64,000 nt of DNA. Source: Fistularia commersonii (taxonomy: Eukaryota; Chordata; Actinopteri; Syngnathiformes; Fistulariidae). The notes beneath the pieces were generated by a model, which ran no database searches, was not told the origin of the DNA, and saw only the letters and a list, made by a program, of their open reading frames with translations. The stretch is from contig JBBMNZ010000003.1 of NCBI GenBank assembly GCA_037954325.1, positions 26,062,892-26,126,891 on the forward strand, read 5' to 3'. Made by a program: the position numbers and the translations under genes. The stretch's first letter is position 1. Each line of letters starts with the position of its first letter. Of this stretch, positions 1-10,239 are shown piece by piece.

Positions 1-386
1 TCCAGCATGGAAACCTCCAAGGAGAGTTTTTCTCCATCCTTCAGGTGTTGCTGCTCGGAGCTTTTTGTGTTTTTTCTCTTTTTCCTCCCAAGTGATAATG
101 ATTATCTCAAGATAACACGAGGGGATTCTGCTTTTCAGAAGCGCCTGAACGCATCGAGGCCCGTTACCGCTCCCCATCAGGTTCGCTCCACTCGCTGGAT
201 GAAATGGTGAAAGTAGCTTTTTCTGTCAGTTTTTTTTTTTTTTTTTTAAATTAATCTTTTTAGTTTTACAAACTCATGCTAATTGATCTCGAAGCTGGAG
301 AGCGGCACGCTTTAGCGAGCAGATGCTAATGATTAGCTCATCTGTAATGTTGATGAGGTGAGGAGCAAAAAGCGGGGGGCCAGCTC

Positions 387-428
<42 letters not shown>

Positions 429-1238
429 CAGACACACACACACCCTTCCAGGAGTGTGTGCACTGTTTCTTCCAGTTTAATCAACATCTCAGTCGGCCCA
501 TCATCTCCGCATTGGATATCTTGAATTAAATCGTTTCCTCAAAATTATCCTCAGTGCCCTCCAACCCCTCCACGGCTCGGGGAGCGGAGATGAGGAAAAA
601 CAAAAAAGATTAAATATATTTCATTTTCATTTTTATTTGTGGCTTTTTCCTTTTTTTTTTTTTTTTTTTTTACAAATTGTTATTTTCCATGAATACATCA
701 TCTTATCACAGCCCAGGATGTCATATGCTGATATTTACACATGGCGGCCACTAGGGGGCGCTGCAACTCTGCATGTGCATGTATTATTTTCCATGTTGTG
801 GCGTGGGGGGGTGGAAGCTGGAGGGTTTGCAGCATTGGGTTGAGCAGACTGGGGGCTCTGCAGAGAGAAAATGGCCAGTGAAGACAATCTGGTTTGCACC
901 GGCGAGGTGATGAGATGAGGATGTCGTTTCCGTCGCATCCTCCACCCTCCAGCCCTCCATCCTCCATCCAGGTCTGCTGATCTGGCCTCAGAACCGGCAC
1001 TTTTCAATTACAGCCGCCGTTATCGGCGTCATCAACGCGCAAAAAAAACATCAGCGGCTCGACCGCTTTTCATTATTTACCCGCCCGGAGTTTTAATTGA
1101 AAACAACAAGTTTTGGGAATGGAGAATGGAGGAGGTGGGAGCGGGGGTGTTGAAGCTCCACGTCTCGCCCAAGGTCGCGCTGTCGTGACCTCCGTCTTTA
1201 TCCTCCGCCGCGCCATCCATCCTCGACACCTTTTTTGT

Positions 1239-1272
<34 letters not shown>

Positions 1273-1487
1273 ATGCTTTTTTTAGTCCACTGCATGAAAT
1301 CAATAACCAAAGTTTTTTTTTTCTATTAGTTTTCAGCTACAGTGGATTCTTCCTCTCACACCGAGGAAAGGTAAAAAAGAAAAAATTAGCGGAGAGTTCC
1401 TGCTCTCTTCCAGCTGAGAGGTTTTGCTCTACGTCATCGAGAAGTCACGTGACGCGACAGAACGCCAACATTGATTCCTCTTTACTT
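1..1487. other. Intergenic sequence, no gene recognised
   Basis: Mixed-composition DNA with short homopolymer runs: T at 230-247 and 651-671, A at 1241-1269. Short frames of 60-131 codons occur on both strands but are shadows of these runs and of GC-rich stretches. None shows a recognisable domain or a convincing splice context. Confidence 0.6.
393..443. repeat. (CA)n microsatellite, interrupted
   Basis: Seventeen CA units at 393-426, a short interruption, then a further CA run at 432-443. It is a simple dinucleotide repeat. Confidence 0.97.
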
Positions 1488-1488
1488 A

Positions 1489-2297
1489 CCGTATTCTCAC
1501 GACTATAAGGCGCACATAAAGTCTTACATTTTCTTAAAATTGTGCAGCGCGCCCTATAGTGCAGCGCGCCCTGTGTGTGTTGTTGTTGTAAGGCGGACAT
1601 GGTAGTGAACATCATGAGAACGTTAAAGGGGGAAGTGTGGGCGTTGATTGTATATAAAAGAACGGGTATGTGTGTTATGCTGAACATCTTTGATTTAACA
1701 ACCCTGAAAACATGGCCGACAAACACATCCAGCCACATCAACAACATGTAAAGTCTTCTTGGAGACCACAGTTTCACTAAGAGTGGAAGGCAAAGAATGG
1801 ATTGTAGATGCTCGGGCTAACGTGTCCGCCGGCACTGTTGTTCCAGCTTTCGCAAAAGCCGGCATCATTTCCGAGGAAAGCGACTCCGACAGTGAAGAAA
1901 GTGAACCTGGCATGTTTGATGGAGATTTAGCGCAGATGTTCAAATCAGAAACAGAGGATGAGGACTTCCATGGGTTCGATTGATGACGATTACCTGTAAA
2001 AAAATATGAATACCAAACTCAGTTTAGCTCCCGCTCTGTTTTTAAATAGGCACACTTGTATGCTTGTGTGTGTGTTGTTGTTGTTGTTGTAAGGCGGACG
2101 TAGTAGAGGACACCATGAGAACGTTGGAGGAAAGTGTGGGCGTGGATTGTATATAAAACGCGTGCCTTATAATCAGGTGCGCCTTATAATCAGGTGCGCC
2201 TTATATGTGAGTTAAATACAATAAGAAGCACATAACTGAGACTGCGCCTTTTAGGGGGTTAATTTATGCCTTACGCCTTATGGTCGAGAAAATATGG
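1489..2297 (+). mobile_element. Non-autonomous pogo-like DNA transposon (about 0.8 kb)
   Basis: The left end at 1489 reads CCGTATTCTCACGACTATAA and continues into GGCGCAC. The right end (2275-2297) is its diverged inverted copy, ending in AAAATATGG. TA precedes the left end, as expected for Tc1/mariner/pogo target sites; the right flank has changed to TG. GGTGCGCCTTATA-type motifs repeat inside the right end (2160-2205), typical of this teleost MITE group. An interior frame keeps what looks like a transposase C-terminal tail. A GTTGTTGTAAGGCGGAC segment occurs twice (around 1580 and 2083), so part of the element is internally duplicated. The superfamily is assigned from the ends and the TA preference, not from a database match. 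Confidence 0.75.
1759..1983 (+). pseudogene. Transposase C-terminal remnant in pogo-like element
   Basis: A 74-codon frame with the motif VPAFAKAGIIS near residue 28, a Ser/Glu/Asp-rich stretch, and a terminal DEDFHGFD. Pogo-like transposases commonly end in a helix resembling 'sFkkaGI' followed by an acidic tail. A similar EEDDFNGF motif lies in the neighbouring element at about 2950-2980. The DNA-binding and DDE catalytic parts are absent. The ATG at 1759 is probably just the first in-frame Met of a decayed coding region. Assignment is by motif only. Confidence 0.55.
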
Positions 2298-2400
2298 TGA
2301 TGTCATTTCCGGACCACAAGCCGCTACTTTTCTCACACACTTTGAACACTGCGGCTTAAACAACGATGCAGCTGATTTCGGGATTTTTTTTGTGGGGGGT
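2298..2400 (+). mobile_element. Left-end fragment of CCGCTAC-type pogo-like MITE
   Basis: The sequence runs TCATTTCCGGACCACAAG, CCGCTACTTTTCTCACACAC, then a GCGGCTTAAACAA-type segment. This parallels the left end of the complete MITE at 38491-39062. It abuts the right end of the preceding element and then fades into a T/G-rich run, so only the left part survives. Confidence 0.7.
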
Positions 2401-2454
2401 GGGGGGGCTACTTACTGCCTCCTTACTTCAGACATAACTAATATGTGTAAAAAT

Positions 2455-2830
2455 AATTCATGATAAAAGAGAATGTCGAAATATAAAGAGATGGGTGGAG
2501 AAGTTTTTCATTTGGCGCTCCACCCTTAACTCACTGGCTCCACCCTTAATGCTACAATGCTAAGCTAAATGTAATTTTGCGAGTGAAGCCGCTCCTTTTT
2601 CTAAAACCACTCCCGCTCCCGATCCATGTAGATCTTTCTCCCGGACGATGCTTTCCATCACCGTGTCTTTTCAGTGGTTTTCTCTGAGCTAGCTAGCTAG
2701 CTAGCTAGCAGCTGTGACACGTCCCACTGTCTTTAAACGCCACTTCACGAATAACGGCGTCCACGTGGGTCTCAAAACCTTCATCCCTCCGATTCGAACT
2801 CAGATCCAAGCTCCGATCACAAAAAGCTAC
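2455..2830 (+). mobile_element. Dispersed repeat family U1, copy 1
   Basis: Shares ordered blocks with 7836-8420: GATAAAAGAGAATGT, AAGTTTTTCATTTGG, CTCCACCCTTAA, GAGTGAAGCCGCTCC, then CTCAGATCCAAGCTCC near the end. A (CTAG)n run at 2688-2710 sits inside. No coding capacity was seen. The family may be a decayed DNA transposon, but its class is not established. Confidence 0.7.
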
Positions 2831-2937
2831 AGTAATTTCCGGACTATAAGACGCTTTTTGAACACTTCGGCTTAAACAAGACATTTAACTGCCGCAAAAG
2901 ATTTAACTATTAGCATTACCGTAAATTTCTGAGGCCG

Positions 2938-3017
2938 TTCAGTTCCGAGGCTGAAGAAGACGACTTTAACGGTTTCAGTGCGTTGGAGGAAGACCAAGAT
3001 AGCGATCAGCTGGAGTC
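2938..3017 (+). pseudogene. Acidic transposase tail remnant
   Basis: Direct translation from 2938 gives FSSEAEEDDFNGFS followed by an acidic ALEEDQDSDQ. The DDFNGF core resembles DEDFHGFD in the element at 1489-2297. This supports a common pogo-like transposase C-terminus. Too little remains to identify a subfamily. Confidence 0.5.
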
Positions 3018-3018
3018 T

Positions 3019-3224
3019 ATTCTTGTTCTCCTTGCTGTCCATTTATTCCTGGGTGTCTTTGCTATTTTCTGTCTTCTGTCTCTTTATTTACTTTTATATT
3101 CTTATTTATTTATGATACTATAATCGTTTCACTGTTGTGACAAAAGAATTTCCCCTACAGGGATGAATTATCTTATCTTATCTTATCTTATCTTATCTTA
3201 TCTTATCTTATCTTATCTTATCTT
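3019..3224 (+). mobile_element. LINE 3' tail with (TTATC)n end
   Basis: The segment ends with TGTTGTGACAAAAGAATTTC, then CCCTACAGGGATGAA and a 3168-3224 array of TTATC (about 11 units). The same GTGACAAAAGAATTTC phrase precedes the large array at 25.6 kb. This 3' UTR plus short tandem tail is typical of fish CR1/L2/Rex-like LINEs. The 5' boundary is uncertain. Confidence 0.65.
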
Positions 3225-3229
3225 CGGTT

Positions 3230-3860
3230 TAAAGTGGGGATAGTGGATGGATGACTTTTCCTTCTGGTTATTTATGATTCATCTGTTTCATCAGGCACTG
3301 TTTGGGAATGAAAGAAATTTCCAATACGTATTTGTGGATGTTACCGGTATTTAATTAAGATTTAAATAAATATTTGTGTGAATATCTCATATTCCAACGT
3401 GGACACCTGCAGCTCATAGACAAGTGAGGCCTATTTATGTGCACATATGCACCACTCCAAAAACTAAAATAACATATCCTAGATCTGAATAAATGAAATA
3501 TTAAATACTTTATTATTTACATAGTCACATATGCCGACAATAGAATCACGCCAAAATGATCAATGGAAATCAAATTTACTAACCCATGGAGGTCTTGAAT
3601 CAATTAATCAATTAAAAAAGGCAAAAATTACTTTTTCATAATATTCTAATATTTCAAGATAGGATTTTTGAGTTTTCTTAAGATATCAGCCATAATCAGC
3701 AATATTAAAATAATAAAAGGCTTGCAATATTTCAGTTGATTTGTAATGAATCCAGAATGTATGACATTTTTGTTTTTGTAATTGCATTACAAAAGATAAA
3801 GAACTTTATCATAATATTCTAATTTCCTGAGAAAGTCCTGTATTTATTTATTCATATTTA
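3230..3860. other. AT-rich stretch, no feature
   Basis: Strongly AT-rich DNA without long frames or clear repeat homology inside the window. It probably belongs to, or was inserted in, the surrounding pogo-like element. Confidence 0.5.
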
Positions 3861-3890
3861 GCCGGCGTGGCTGCACTTAATAGTCCGGAA

Positions 3891-3893
3891 ATA

Positions 3894-3924
<31 letters not shown>

Positions 3925-4050
3925 ATAAGATAAGAACAACTTTATTTATCCCGAAGGAAATTGTTGTGCCAGAGTTTCAAGCAAAAACATAACAATAATA
4001 GATAATAGTAGGAAGGAGGGAGAAAAAGAAACACAATAAAATATATTGTA
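3891..4050 (-). mobile_element. LINE 3' tail, minus strand, with (ATAAG)n
   Basis: An (ATAAG)n array at 3891-3935 is followed by AACAACTTTATTTATCCCGA and further sequence that recurs almost unchanged at 39121-39260. Orientation is from the tandem tail and the reversed AATAAA-like signal. It is the 3' end of a LINE lying on the minus strand, truncated near 4050. Confidence 0.8.
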
Positions 4051-5194
4051 TCGTTATAATATTGTTGTTGTTTATAATAAATGTTATATAATAAATAATT
4101 TATAATAAATGTCGGTATTTCTAGTCCAGAGGGCGGCGCACACCGAACCCCGGCGAACATATTAATTAATCAATTTATTAACCGGCCCGGGTTCCACCTG
4201 GATGTGTTTGCGCCGCCGAAACGAGCGGCGTGAATTAAAAATTGATTTTTTTTCTTTTTTTTCCACACCGGCTACTTTCCACACCTCGCCACAGGTTGAA
4301 CTTTGCACTTTTAAATTGAGTCGGAGACACCGGGGCGCCGCGGCCTGAAACATTATCACAACAGGAAGCGGGACGGGATAACAAGGAGAGTGCTTCCTCA
4401 GCGGCGGCGGCGGCGGCGGCGGCGGTCACCTGGGAGGTTCCTGGATTACCATCACGTAAGTGGGGTTGGGAGGAGGTTCTTCCAGGCTGCCATCGTGGCG
4501 AGGATCCGATTTCACGGTGTAATTTAGTCCTAAATCGGCGTATATTTACACCGGACGGTGACGCTCGCCGGTGTTTGCGGTGAAAAGGCGAACGACAATC
4601 ACGCCGGTTTTTGTTTGGCCGCTTTTCCTCGGCTCGTGATGAAATGTAAATAACGTCGCCTTGGCAACAGGGGAGGCGTGAAAAGGTCAGATGTGCGCTG
4701 ACCTCCTCCGGCGGACCGCACCATCGGGCCTCACGGGTCAGTCCGTTCTCTGAAGAGACGGGGGGGCGTGGAGATGCTGGAGGTGACATTTAGCGTCGCT
4801 AACAGCAGATCCGCTGACAGCTGGAGAAACGTTGGATGGGTTTGAATCATCAGAAGCCGCTTTGACTCCTGAACCTGCTTCTTGGTCCAGGTTGTGAAAC
4901 CTTCAAGACCTTCCTGGTTTCAAAATGCAGAAGTGAGCCGGTCCTGGTGGCGACGCCGTCGACGTTGAGCTAACGCCACGGAGATCAGCGCTGCCGGCTC
5001 ACGGCGATGAGGTCCCTTGTCTTGTACGTTCTCTCCATGATCTCCATCCCAGGATCTCCTCAGATCCTCCTGTTCTCCATGTTCTCCTTCCTGCATTTGC
5101 TCAACGTCTTCCTGGCCTGTTCACCATTTTTCTCCATCTTCAGATTTCCTCCATGTTCTTCTCCCTTCATTCTCTGGAGGTTCTCCAGTCCACC
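4051..5194. other. GC-rich unique sequence with (GCG)n run
   Basis: A GC-rich block with an 8-unit GCG run (4401-4425) and a consensus-like splice donor, ACGTAAGT, at about 4454-4461. The setting could suit a 5' exon or CpG island, but no matching coding sequence or promoter element is evident. The 184-codon minus-strand frame here has a poly-Ala run from the triplet repeat and is not convincing. Confidence 0.45.
4401..4425. repeat. (GCG)n trinucleotide repeat
   Basis: About eight tandem GCG units in a GC-rich block. Confidence 0.95.
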
Positions 5195-5312
5195 TCCTCT
5201 CCATGTTCTCCCTCCTAGCTTCTCTCCAGGTTCTCCCCCGGGTTCTTCTGGCAGGTTCATTGAAGACTCCAAATCTGTCTGTCGGTGTGAATTAGTGGGT
5301 GAATGGTTGGAT
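5195..5312 (+). mobile_element. SINE-A fragment (tRNA-related SINE)
   Basis: Contains the mid-portion of the SINE-A family: TTCTCCCCCGGGTTCTTCTG, a degraded 'GACTCCAAATCTGTCTGTCG' and GTGTGAATTAGTGGGTGAAT. Full copies in the window show the order: tRNA-like head, 'GTTCTCC' core, 'GTGAATGGTTG' segment, then an ATGG-rich tail. Head and tail are missing here. Confidence 0.65.
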
Positions 5313-5352
5313 TTCTTTGCATGCTAACAGGGTTGACAGGTGAATCTCAACT

Positions 5353-5356
<4 letters not shown>

Positions 5357-5410
<54 letters not shown>
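5357..5410. repeat. (CA)n microsatellite, about 27 units
   Basis: Uninterrupted AC/CA dinucleotide run. Confidence 0.98.
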
Positions 5411-5412
<2 letters not shown>

Positions 5413-5512
5413 AAAGCATATACTGACCGCTGCTCTTATGCTAATATGTCAATAATTTACCTTCTGATGGCCCGATATAGAGTTTGAATATTGTTATTTG
5501 GTTATAGACCCC

Positions 5513-5551
5513 CACACACACACTCTCACACACACACACACAAACACACAC
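5513..5551. repeat. (CA)n microsatellite, imperfect
   Basis: CA units with a CTCT and an AA interruption. Confidence 0.95.
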
Positions 5552-5685
5552 GTGGTATCAAAGGAATTCTCAACAGTCGCCGGTCCGAGACGAACGCAAA
5601 GCTGTGCTCCTGCAGGAACGAGCCTGCAAAGGTAAGACGGGACGATGCAAAAACAGCTGAGGAGGCATTCAGACACATCAACACC

Positions 5686-5688
<3 letters not shown>

Positions 5689-5723
<35 letters not shown>

Positions 5724-5750
5724 GACAGATGGAAGGGGGGGGGGGGGGGG
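5689..5750. repeat. (TG)n followed by poly-G
   Basis: About 16 TG units at 5689-5721, then a run of 16 G at 5735-5750. It creates long but meaningless frames on both strands. Confidence 0.95.
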
Positions 5751-6346
5751 TGCGGAGGGAGATCAGGTAAATCTGTATTTGCTCCAACCACTTGATCTCA
5801 TTTAGCGTGAGACAGATGTTTTGGAATAATAATGCCCACGCTCCGGGTGATCGGTCGAGTTTTCACACCAGGGTTTCAATTCTTTCAGAATCAAGATTTG
5901 TAATTGTCGTTGTGCGAGCACGGTGAAAGGAGTGCGTACAGGTTTTTTATAAGAATAAATAGACAAATCATTTTCACGCTGCGGATGTTATGATGGGTGC
6001 GATTAAGAAATAAAGGAATACTAAAAAAAATCACCGGGGCGAGACGAACGCGATCGCATTTTTTTTTTTTCCTCCGTAAAAGATAAAAATCGCCCCGTCG
6101 GCTTTCCCGACACGTTCCCGGGCCGGCGTGCCAAACATCCGGGCGTTTCCCCCGATCATCTCGGGTAGAATCACCGCCCCGAGGGTGAACTCGGGTTCGA
6201 AGCGTATCGATTCATTTGTCAGACGGGCCTCTCCGGGTCAGGCCTGCTCTCGCCGACAGCGGCTGACACGCTGTCATACATCTGACCGCCCGCTAATAGG
6301 CTGGGTTATTAAAAACCCCGCGGACGCCCTGCACACCTGGGACGGC

Positions 6347-6384
<38 letters not shown>

Positions 6385-6834
6385 GTACCACCACATGTAA
6401 ATGCACTCATTTGTATCTCCGCTATTGATTTCCCATATCTGTCAATCCGGTGATGAATCGCTCGCCGCCGTCATGGGAGGAGATTTTCGTATTCCGGCCG
6501 TCGCTTTTGTGATTTTTACCGAAATCACCCCCTCGGCCGTGTGGCGTCTCCTCTGGGAGACGCTGATAAAACCGCCGCCGTGTCCCAGGGTGACTCACCG
6601 TTGTCATGGTGATCATAGATTTTTTTTTTTTTTTTTTTTTGGTTTTTGGTTAATTTCCCCCACAAAGACCGGTTCGGGCTTTTTACTCCTGAGTGGCGGT
6701 TGAAATGAATCGCGCTCCTTTACAGCTCAGCGGGAAAAATAACAACCCAGCGCCCTCGACGACGCCGATGTTTTCTCCGTCGAGGAGGAGAGGCAAAATA
6801 ATCCTCGTGGATTTGGGAGATTATATTGGTTCGG
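5751..6834. other. GC/CpG-rich unique sequence
   Basis: No gene recognised. It holds a (TG)n run at 6348-6382 and poly-T at 6620-6640. The CpG-rich, low-repeat texture between them differs from the repeat-laden flanks and could be conserved non-coding DNA, which cannot be judged without cross-species alignment. Confidence 0.45.
6348..6382. repeat. (TG)n microsatellite
   Basis: About 17 uninterrupted TG units. Confidence 0.97.
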
Positions 6835-7012
6835 CGACCGAGCTCGTAACCCGACACGCTCGTACGTCAAATGAAATTTCCCCCTTCGAAATGAATTGAA
6901 ATGCTACGAATCTGTTCCAGGCGACCGGTTTTGTTTTCAATTAACAACAATGGAAATAAGAAATTCAAATACTTAATAAAAGAGAACGTAAAGAAATAAA
7001 CGGAGATTATTG
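6835..7012 (+). mobile_element. Repeat family U1, copy 2 (5' part)
   Basis: Carries the U1 head: CTCGTAACCCGACACG, AATGAATTGAAATGCTACGA, then ATCTGTTCCAG, and ends in AAAGAGAACGTAAAGAAATA. The same order recurs at 7318 and 7845. The head resembles 'tcgtatctcaa...aatccgttcc' termini seen in non-autonomous DNA transposons of fish. Confidence 0.7.
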
Positions 7013-7019
7013 ATTGTTT

Positions 7020-7316
7020 TCTTCTCTGTCTGATTTGTAATAATTTTCCGTATGTGCAATAGTTCAATTGTTTTCTGTGCAATAAATGCGAAAATTAACA
7101 CATATGTAATCATGTACATGTACTTGTATATACGTTACATATATTTTTACATACATAATTTATTTTATATTTATTGTTCTTCTATTTTATTCCCTATTTT
7201 ATACAGAGTTCTATTTTCATTGTTCCCCACTTGACTCTGTAGCAGGAGCTGCTTTCAACCAAAAGCTATTTCCCCTCTGCAGGATCAATAAAGTATTTTG
7301 ATTCTGATTCTGATTT
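7020..7316 (+). mobile_element. LINE 3' UTR ending in (TGATTC)n
   Basis: AT-rich sequence ending CCTCTGCAGGATCAATAAAG followed by TATTTTGATTCTGATTCTGA. A 'ggatcaataaagtat' tail with a 6-bp repeat is the usual end of fish CR1/Rex-like LINEs. It lies between two U1 copies, suggesting insertion into or beside that family. No coding remnant was seen. Confidence 0.65.
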
Positions 7317-7317
7317 A

Positions 7318-7515
7318 AAGTCATACCTTGATTTAAATCGAATTAGCTTGTAACCCAATTTGCTTGTTTATCCCCCCGAAATGAATTGAAATGCTATTAA
7401 TCCGTTCCAGATCCCCGGTTCATTTTTAAACAAGAAAAATGAACTTTATATATAACTAATAATGATTAAAAAATTATAATACATGATAAAAGACAATGTA
7501 AAGAAATAACGTGGA
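7318..7515 (+). mobile_element. Repeat family U1, copy 3 (5' part)
   Basis: Repeats the U1 head, with AAATGAATTGAAATGCTATT, AATCCGTTCCAG and ATGATAAAAGACAATGTAAA. It ends near 7515, where sequence unlike U1 begins. Confidence 0.7.
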
Positions 7516-7835
7516 TTTGTTCAGCGTATTTTCCCTGAAGATGGAATGAAGACGGCGGTGGAGGAGGCTGGGTTCCCGTGCACTCCGGGTAAAAAATCTG
7601 CACACTAGACGTGGTGTTTGTCCTGGACGGTCCATGACGAGCATACAAGTCCCTTGACTTGTATGCTTGCATGCAGGGAGCTCAGGTTGGAGTCGGGGAC
7701 GGCGTACCCTCCCCCGAGCACGCCTTTCCGGGTCTCGCTGTCGTTGCCCACCTGAGCGCTGAGGTTCCCCGGCTGAAGAGCTTCCAGGAACCCCTTCCAG
7801 GGAATAAGCCGGTTTTATTAGATGGGACAAAGGTG
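7516..7835. other. Short unique segment
   Basis: About 320 bp between two U1 copies. Two overlapping short frames run on opposite strands and neither has a recognisable motif. Confidence 0.4.
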
Positions 7836-8420
7836 GAGGTTTTTCGTTTGGTATCTCAAATTGAATTTCCCCATTGAAATGAAGTGAAACCCTACGAATC
7901 CGTTCAGATCCTTTTACAATAACAAAATCGAACTTTATAAATTACAAATACAAATATAAGATAAGAGAATGTAAAGAAATAAAAGAAGATGTAGAGTTTT
8001 TCATTTGGTGCTCTATCCTTCACTTCCTATCTCCACCCTAATGATATAATGCTACGCTCAATGTAGCTTTGCTCCACTTTATGTCCAAACTCCATTCAGG
8101 ATGAGTGAAGCCGCTCCTCTTTCTAAAACTAGCAAACGTCCCCGACCGGCTTTGAACACCTCGTCCATCCACGCTCACGCCGTCCGACATCAATATCTCT
8201 GCTCTGTCACCGTATCTCATCCATTAACAACTTCAGGACGAGTGCACAACACACACACACACACACACACTTGGCTGGTGTTTTTCCAATATTTTCTCTG
8301 ACCTAGCCTGCTAGCGTGGCATCAAAGTGGGCGTCCCACGTGGGCGTCAAAGGCCCATCCTTCTGATCCGAACTCAGATCACGAAGCTAAACATCTACTG
8401 AGCCTTGGCTCGGATCTCAG
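7836..8420 (+). mobile_element. Repeat family U1, copy 4 (longest)
   Basis: The most complete U1 copy: head (TATCTCAAATTGAATTTCCC), AAGAGAATGTAAAGAAATAA, AGTTTTTCATTTGGTGCTC, GAGTGAAGCCGCTCCTC, then GATCCGAACTCAGATC and AAGCTAAACATCTACTGAGC. It is interrupted by a CA run at 8248-8270. It links the head-only copies (6835, 7318) with the tail-bearing copies (2455, 11588). Confidence 0.75.
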
Positions 8421-8928
8421 AAACTCCGAAAAAAACACACGCAGCTTTCTATCTTTGTTTTTAAGGGCTGTCAGATAATCTGTTTATCCAGATTAATTTA
8501 TTTGCATCATTCCTTTAATCAATGCATGAACTCCCAATGACTCAAAATCCCACGATTCCGCTCACCGGCTCGTTCTGCCGGTAGGAAAAGATGGCCGACT
8601 CTAAACAGCACCACGACCTCTGAGCCCAGGAGAAGGGAAGATGGAGCCACAGGAAGTAGTCGTCAATCTCCACAGGAAGTAGTTTTCCTTCCAACCGAAG
8701 CGTCAAGCACAACGTCAGTGGTTCCACAGCAAGAACCTGGACAGCTGTGGCTCGGTAGGTGCAGCGGGTGACCTCTGACCTCTGACCTCTGACCTCTGGC
8801 TCCATTTTACAGCTCATCCGATCGGCATGACCAAGAAACTGGTTGGTTTTATTTCTCCATTCATTCTTAGTATTTTTCAATAAATAAACAAAACAAAAAA
8901 AAAATATATATTTTTTTTTTTCCTTTTT
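8421..8928. other. Unique sequence with GACCTCT repeat
   Basis: Four tandem GACCTCT units at about 8770-8797. Otherwise no feature. The 152-codon minus-strand frame over the region runs into TA-rich repeat and is not credible. Confidence 0.5.
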
Positions 8929-9000
8929 AAATGGTAAGGATATACATTTATATATATACATATGTATATATATATATATATATGTTTCCACATATTCCAC

Positions 9001-9046
<46 letters not shown>

Positions 9047-9057
9047 CCTTACCATTT
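8929..9057. repeat. TA-rich inverted repeat (palindrome)
   Basis: Two perfect 16-bp arms, AAATGGTAAGGATATA (8929-8944) and TATATCCTTACCATTT (9042-9057), enclose about 97 bp that is mostly (TA)n. The structure can fold as a long hairpin or cruciform. Confidence 0.9.
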
Positions 9058-9381
9058 TTATTTATTATCATTATTATTGTTTTTATTTTTATTATTGATT
9101 TTCAGCTTTTTTTTGCCCCCACAAAATGAAAAACAAAATTGATAATGAACGGGAATCGGTTTTTAAAATGCGAAATGAATCCTAAGAAATAATTGAACAT
9201 TCTGATTGTTTTACAGCCTTAAAACACACATATGCATCTTTGTGCCCTACAAAATGAAAAAATATTTTAATTGTAAAATAGACATATTACACACACACAC
9301 AATTTATTTTTGATTTTCTAGTTTATTTTATTATTCTTTATGCATCCTTTGCAGGAAATTATTTATATATATCACCTCTGG

Positions 9382-9386
<5 letters not shown>
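9058..9386. other. AT-rich sequence, no feature
   Basis: AT-rich with a short CA run near 9290. No coding signal. Confidence 0.5.

Positions 9387-9434
<48 letters not shown>
9387..9434. repeat. (AT)n microsatellite, about 24 units
   Basis: Uninterrupted AT run; the minus-strand frame through it translates to alternating Tyr-Ile. Confidence 0.97.
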
Positions 9435-9437
<3 letters not shown>

Positions 9438-9924
9438 TAGTCTTGAAAACAAAAATGAAAAACAATGAACATAATGAAGTGGTTTAATCTGACGGAACAT
9501 TTGAATTTTTTTTTATTTTTTCTTCTTAACCCTGGACTGAAAGCACTCCCGCGGCGGTTCCCTATCTGGGTTATCTTCTGCCGCCGCTCTTCAACCGTGA
9601 ACTTTGCTTCCCGACTTAGCGATAAGAAAACAGCGTGGAAACCTTGTAAATTGGGACAAAAAATAAATAAAAATAGGGAGAAGCCTGGCCCGTATTTCCT
9701 GGGAGTGGAAGACGGCGCGGAGCTTACGCAGCGAATCAAAAGATATAAAGCGGCAGGAGTGAATCCATACGGGTCACGCAAACCCGAATATCAGGTATCT
9801 GCTTCAAAATAATATCCTAGATTAAATGACTTGACAAAGAACCTGACACAAGAAAAAACAGTGCTGATACACACACACACACACACACACTCAGATAGAC
9901 GTGTGCATTGGCAGGGGTCGGACC
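9435..9924. other. Unique sequence with (CA)n at 9869-9890
   Basis: A 115-codon plus-strand frame (9465-9812) lacks recognisable motifs and mirrors a minus-strand frame of similar length. No gene is supported. Confidence 0.4.
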
Positions 9925-10085
9925 TCCCGGGAAGTAGCTTTTATTTCACGTCTGTTCAGGTTCTCCTGCCTCTCCTGGGTTCTCTCTGGGTTCTCCGTCT
10001 TCCTCCCACAGTTCCAAAACAATCGACAGTGTAATGGAAGACTCCGAACCGTCCGTAGGTGTGAACGGTTGTCGATGACGGGGTC
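9925..10085 (+). mobile_element. SINE-A fragment, plus strand
   Basis: Contains TGGGTTCTCTCTGGGTTCTC, then CCGTCTTCCTCCCACAGTTC and GACTCCGAACCGTCCGTAGG followed by TGTGAACGGTTG. This is the middle of SINE-A, with 5' head and 3' tail missing. Confidence 0.75.
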
Positions 10086-10239
10086 GAATATGGACGGACC
10101 ATCATTCACACCTACGGCTAATTTAGAGTCCTCCATTTGCCTCCTGTTCCTTCAGGCCGTGGGAGGAAGATGGAGAACCAGAAGAAGAGACATCCAAGCG
10201 TTTATACGTCTGGACAGTGGAAAGTCTTGTTTATTTAAG

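Larger units (their letters stand above)
2831..3894 (+). mobile_element. pogo-like element broken by a LINE 3' end
   Basis: The left end at about 2831-2860 reads AGTAATTTCCGGACTATAAG. The right end at about 3877-3894 reads CTTAATAGTCCGGAAATA, its inverted counterpart. A short coding remnant lies at 2938-3017. A LINE tail with (TTATC)n (3019-3224) and AT-rich DNA (3230-3860) fill the middle, so the copy is interrupted and diverged. A further LINE tail abuts the right end. Confidence 0.6.

Noticed and set aside
4051..4461. CpG-island promoter with first exon
   Set aside because: A GTAAGT-like donor and a GC-rich block alone are not enough; no coding start or downstream exon was found.
4235..4789. 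184-codon minus-strand frame over the GCG repeat
   Set aside because: It contains a poly-Ala run from the triplet repeat, Arg/Ser/Pro-rich noise elsewhere, and no domain or splice context.
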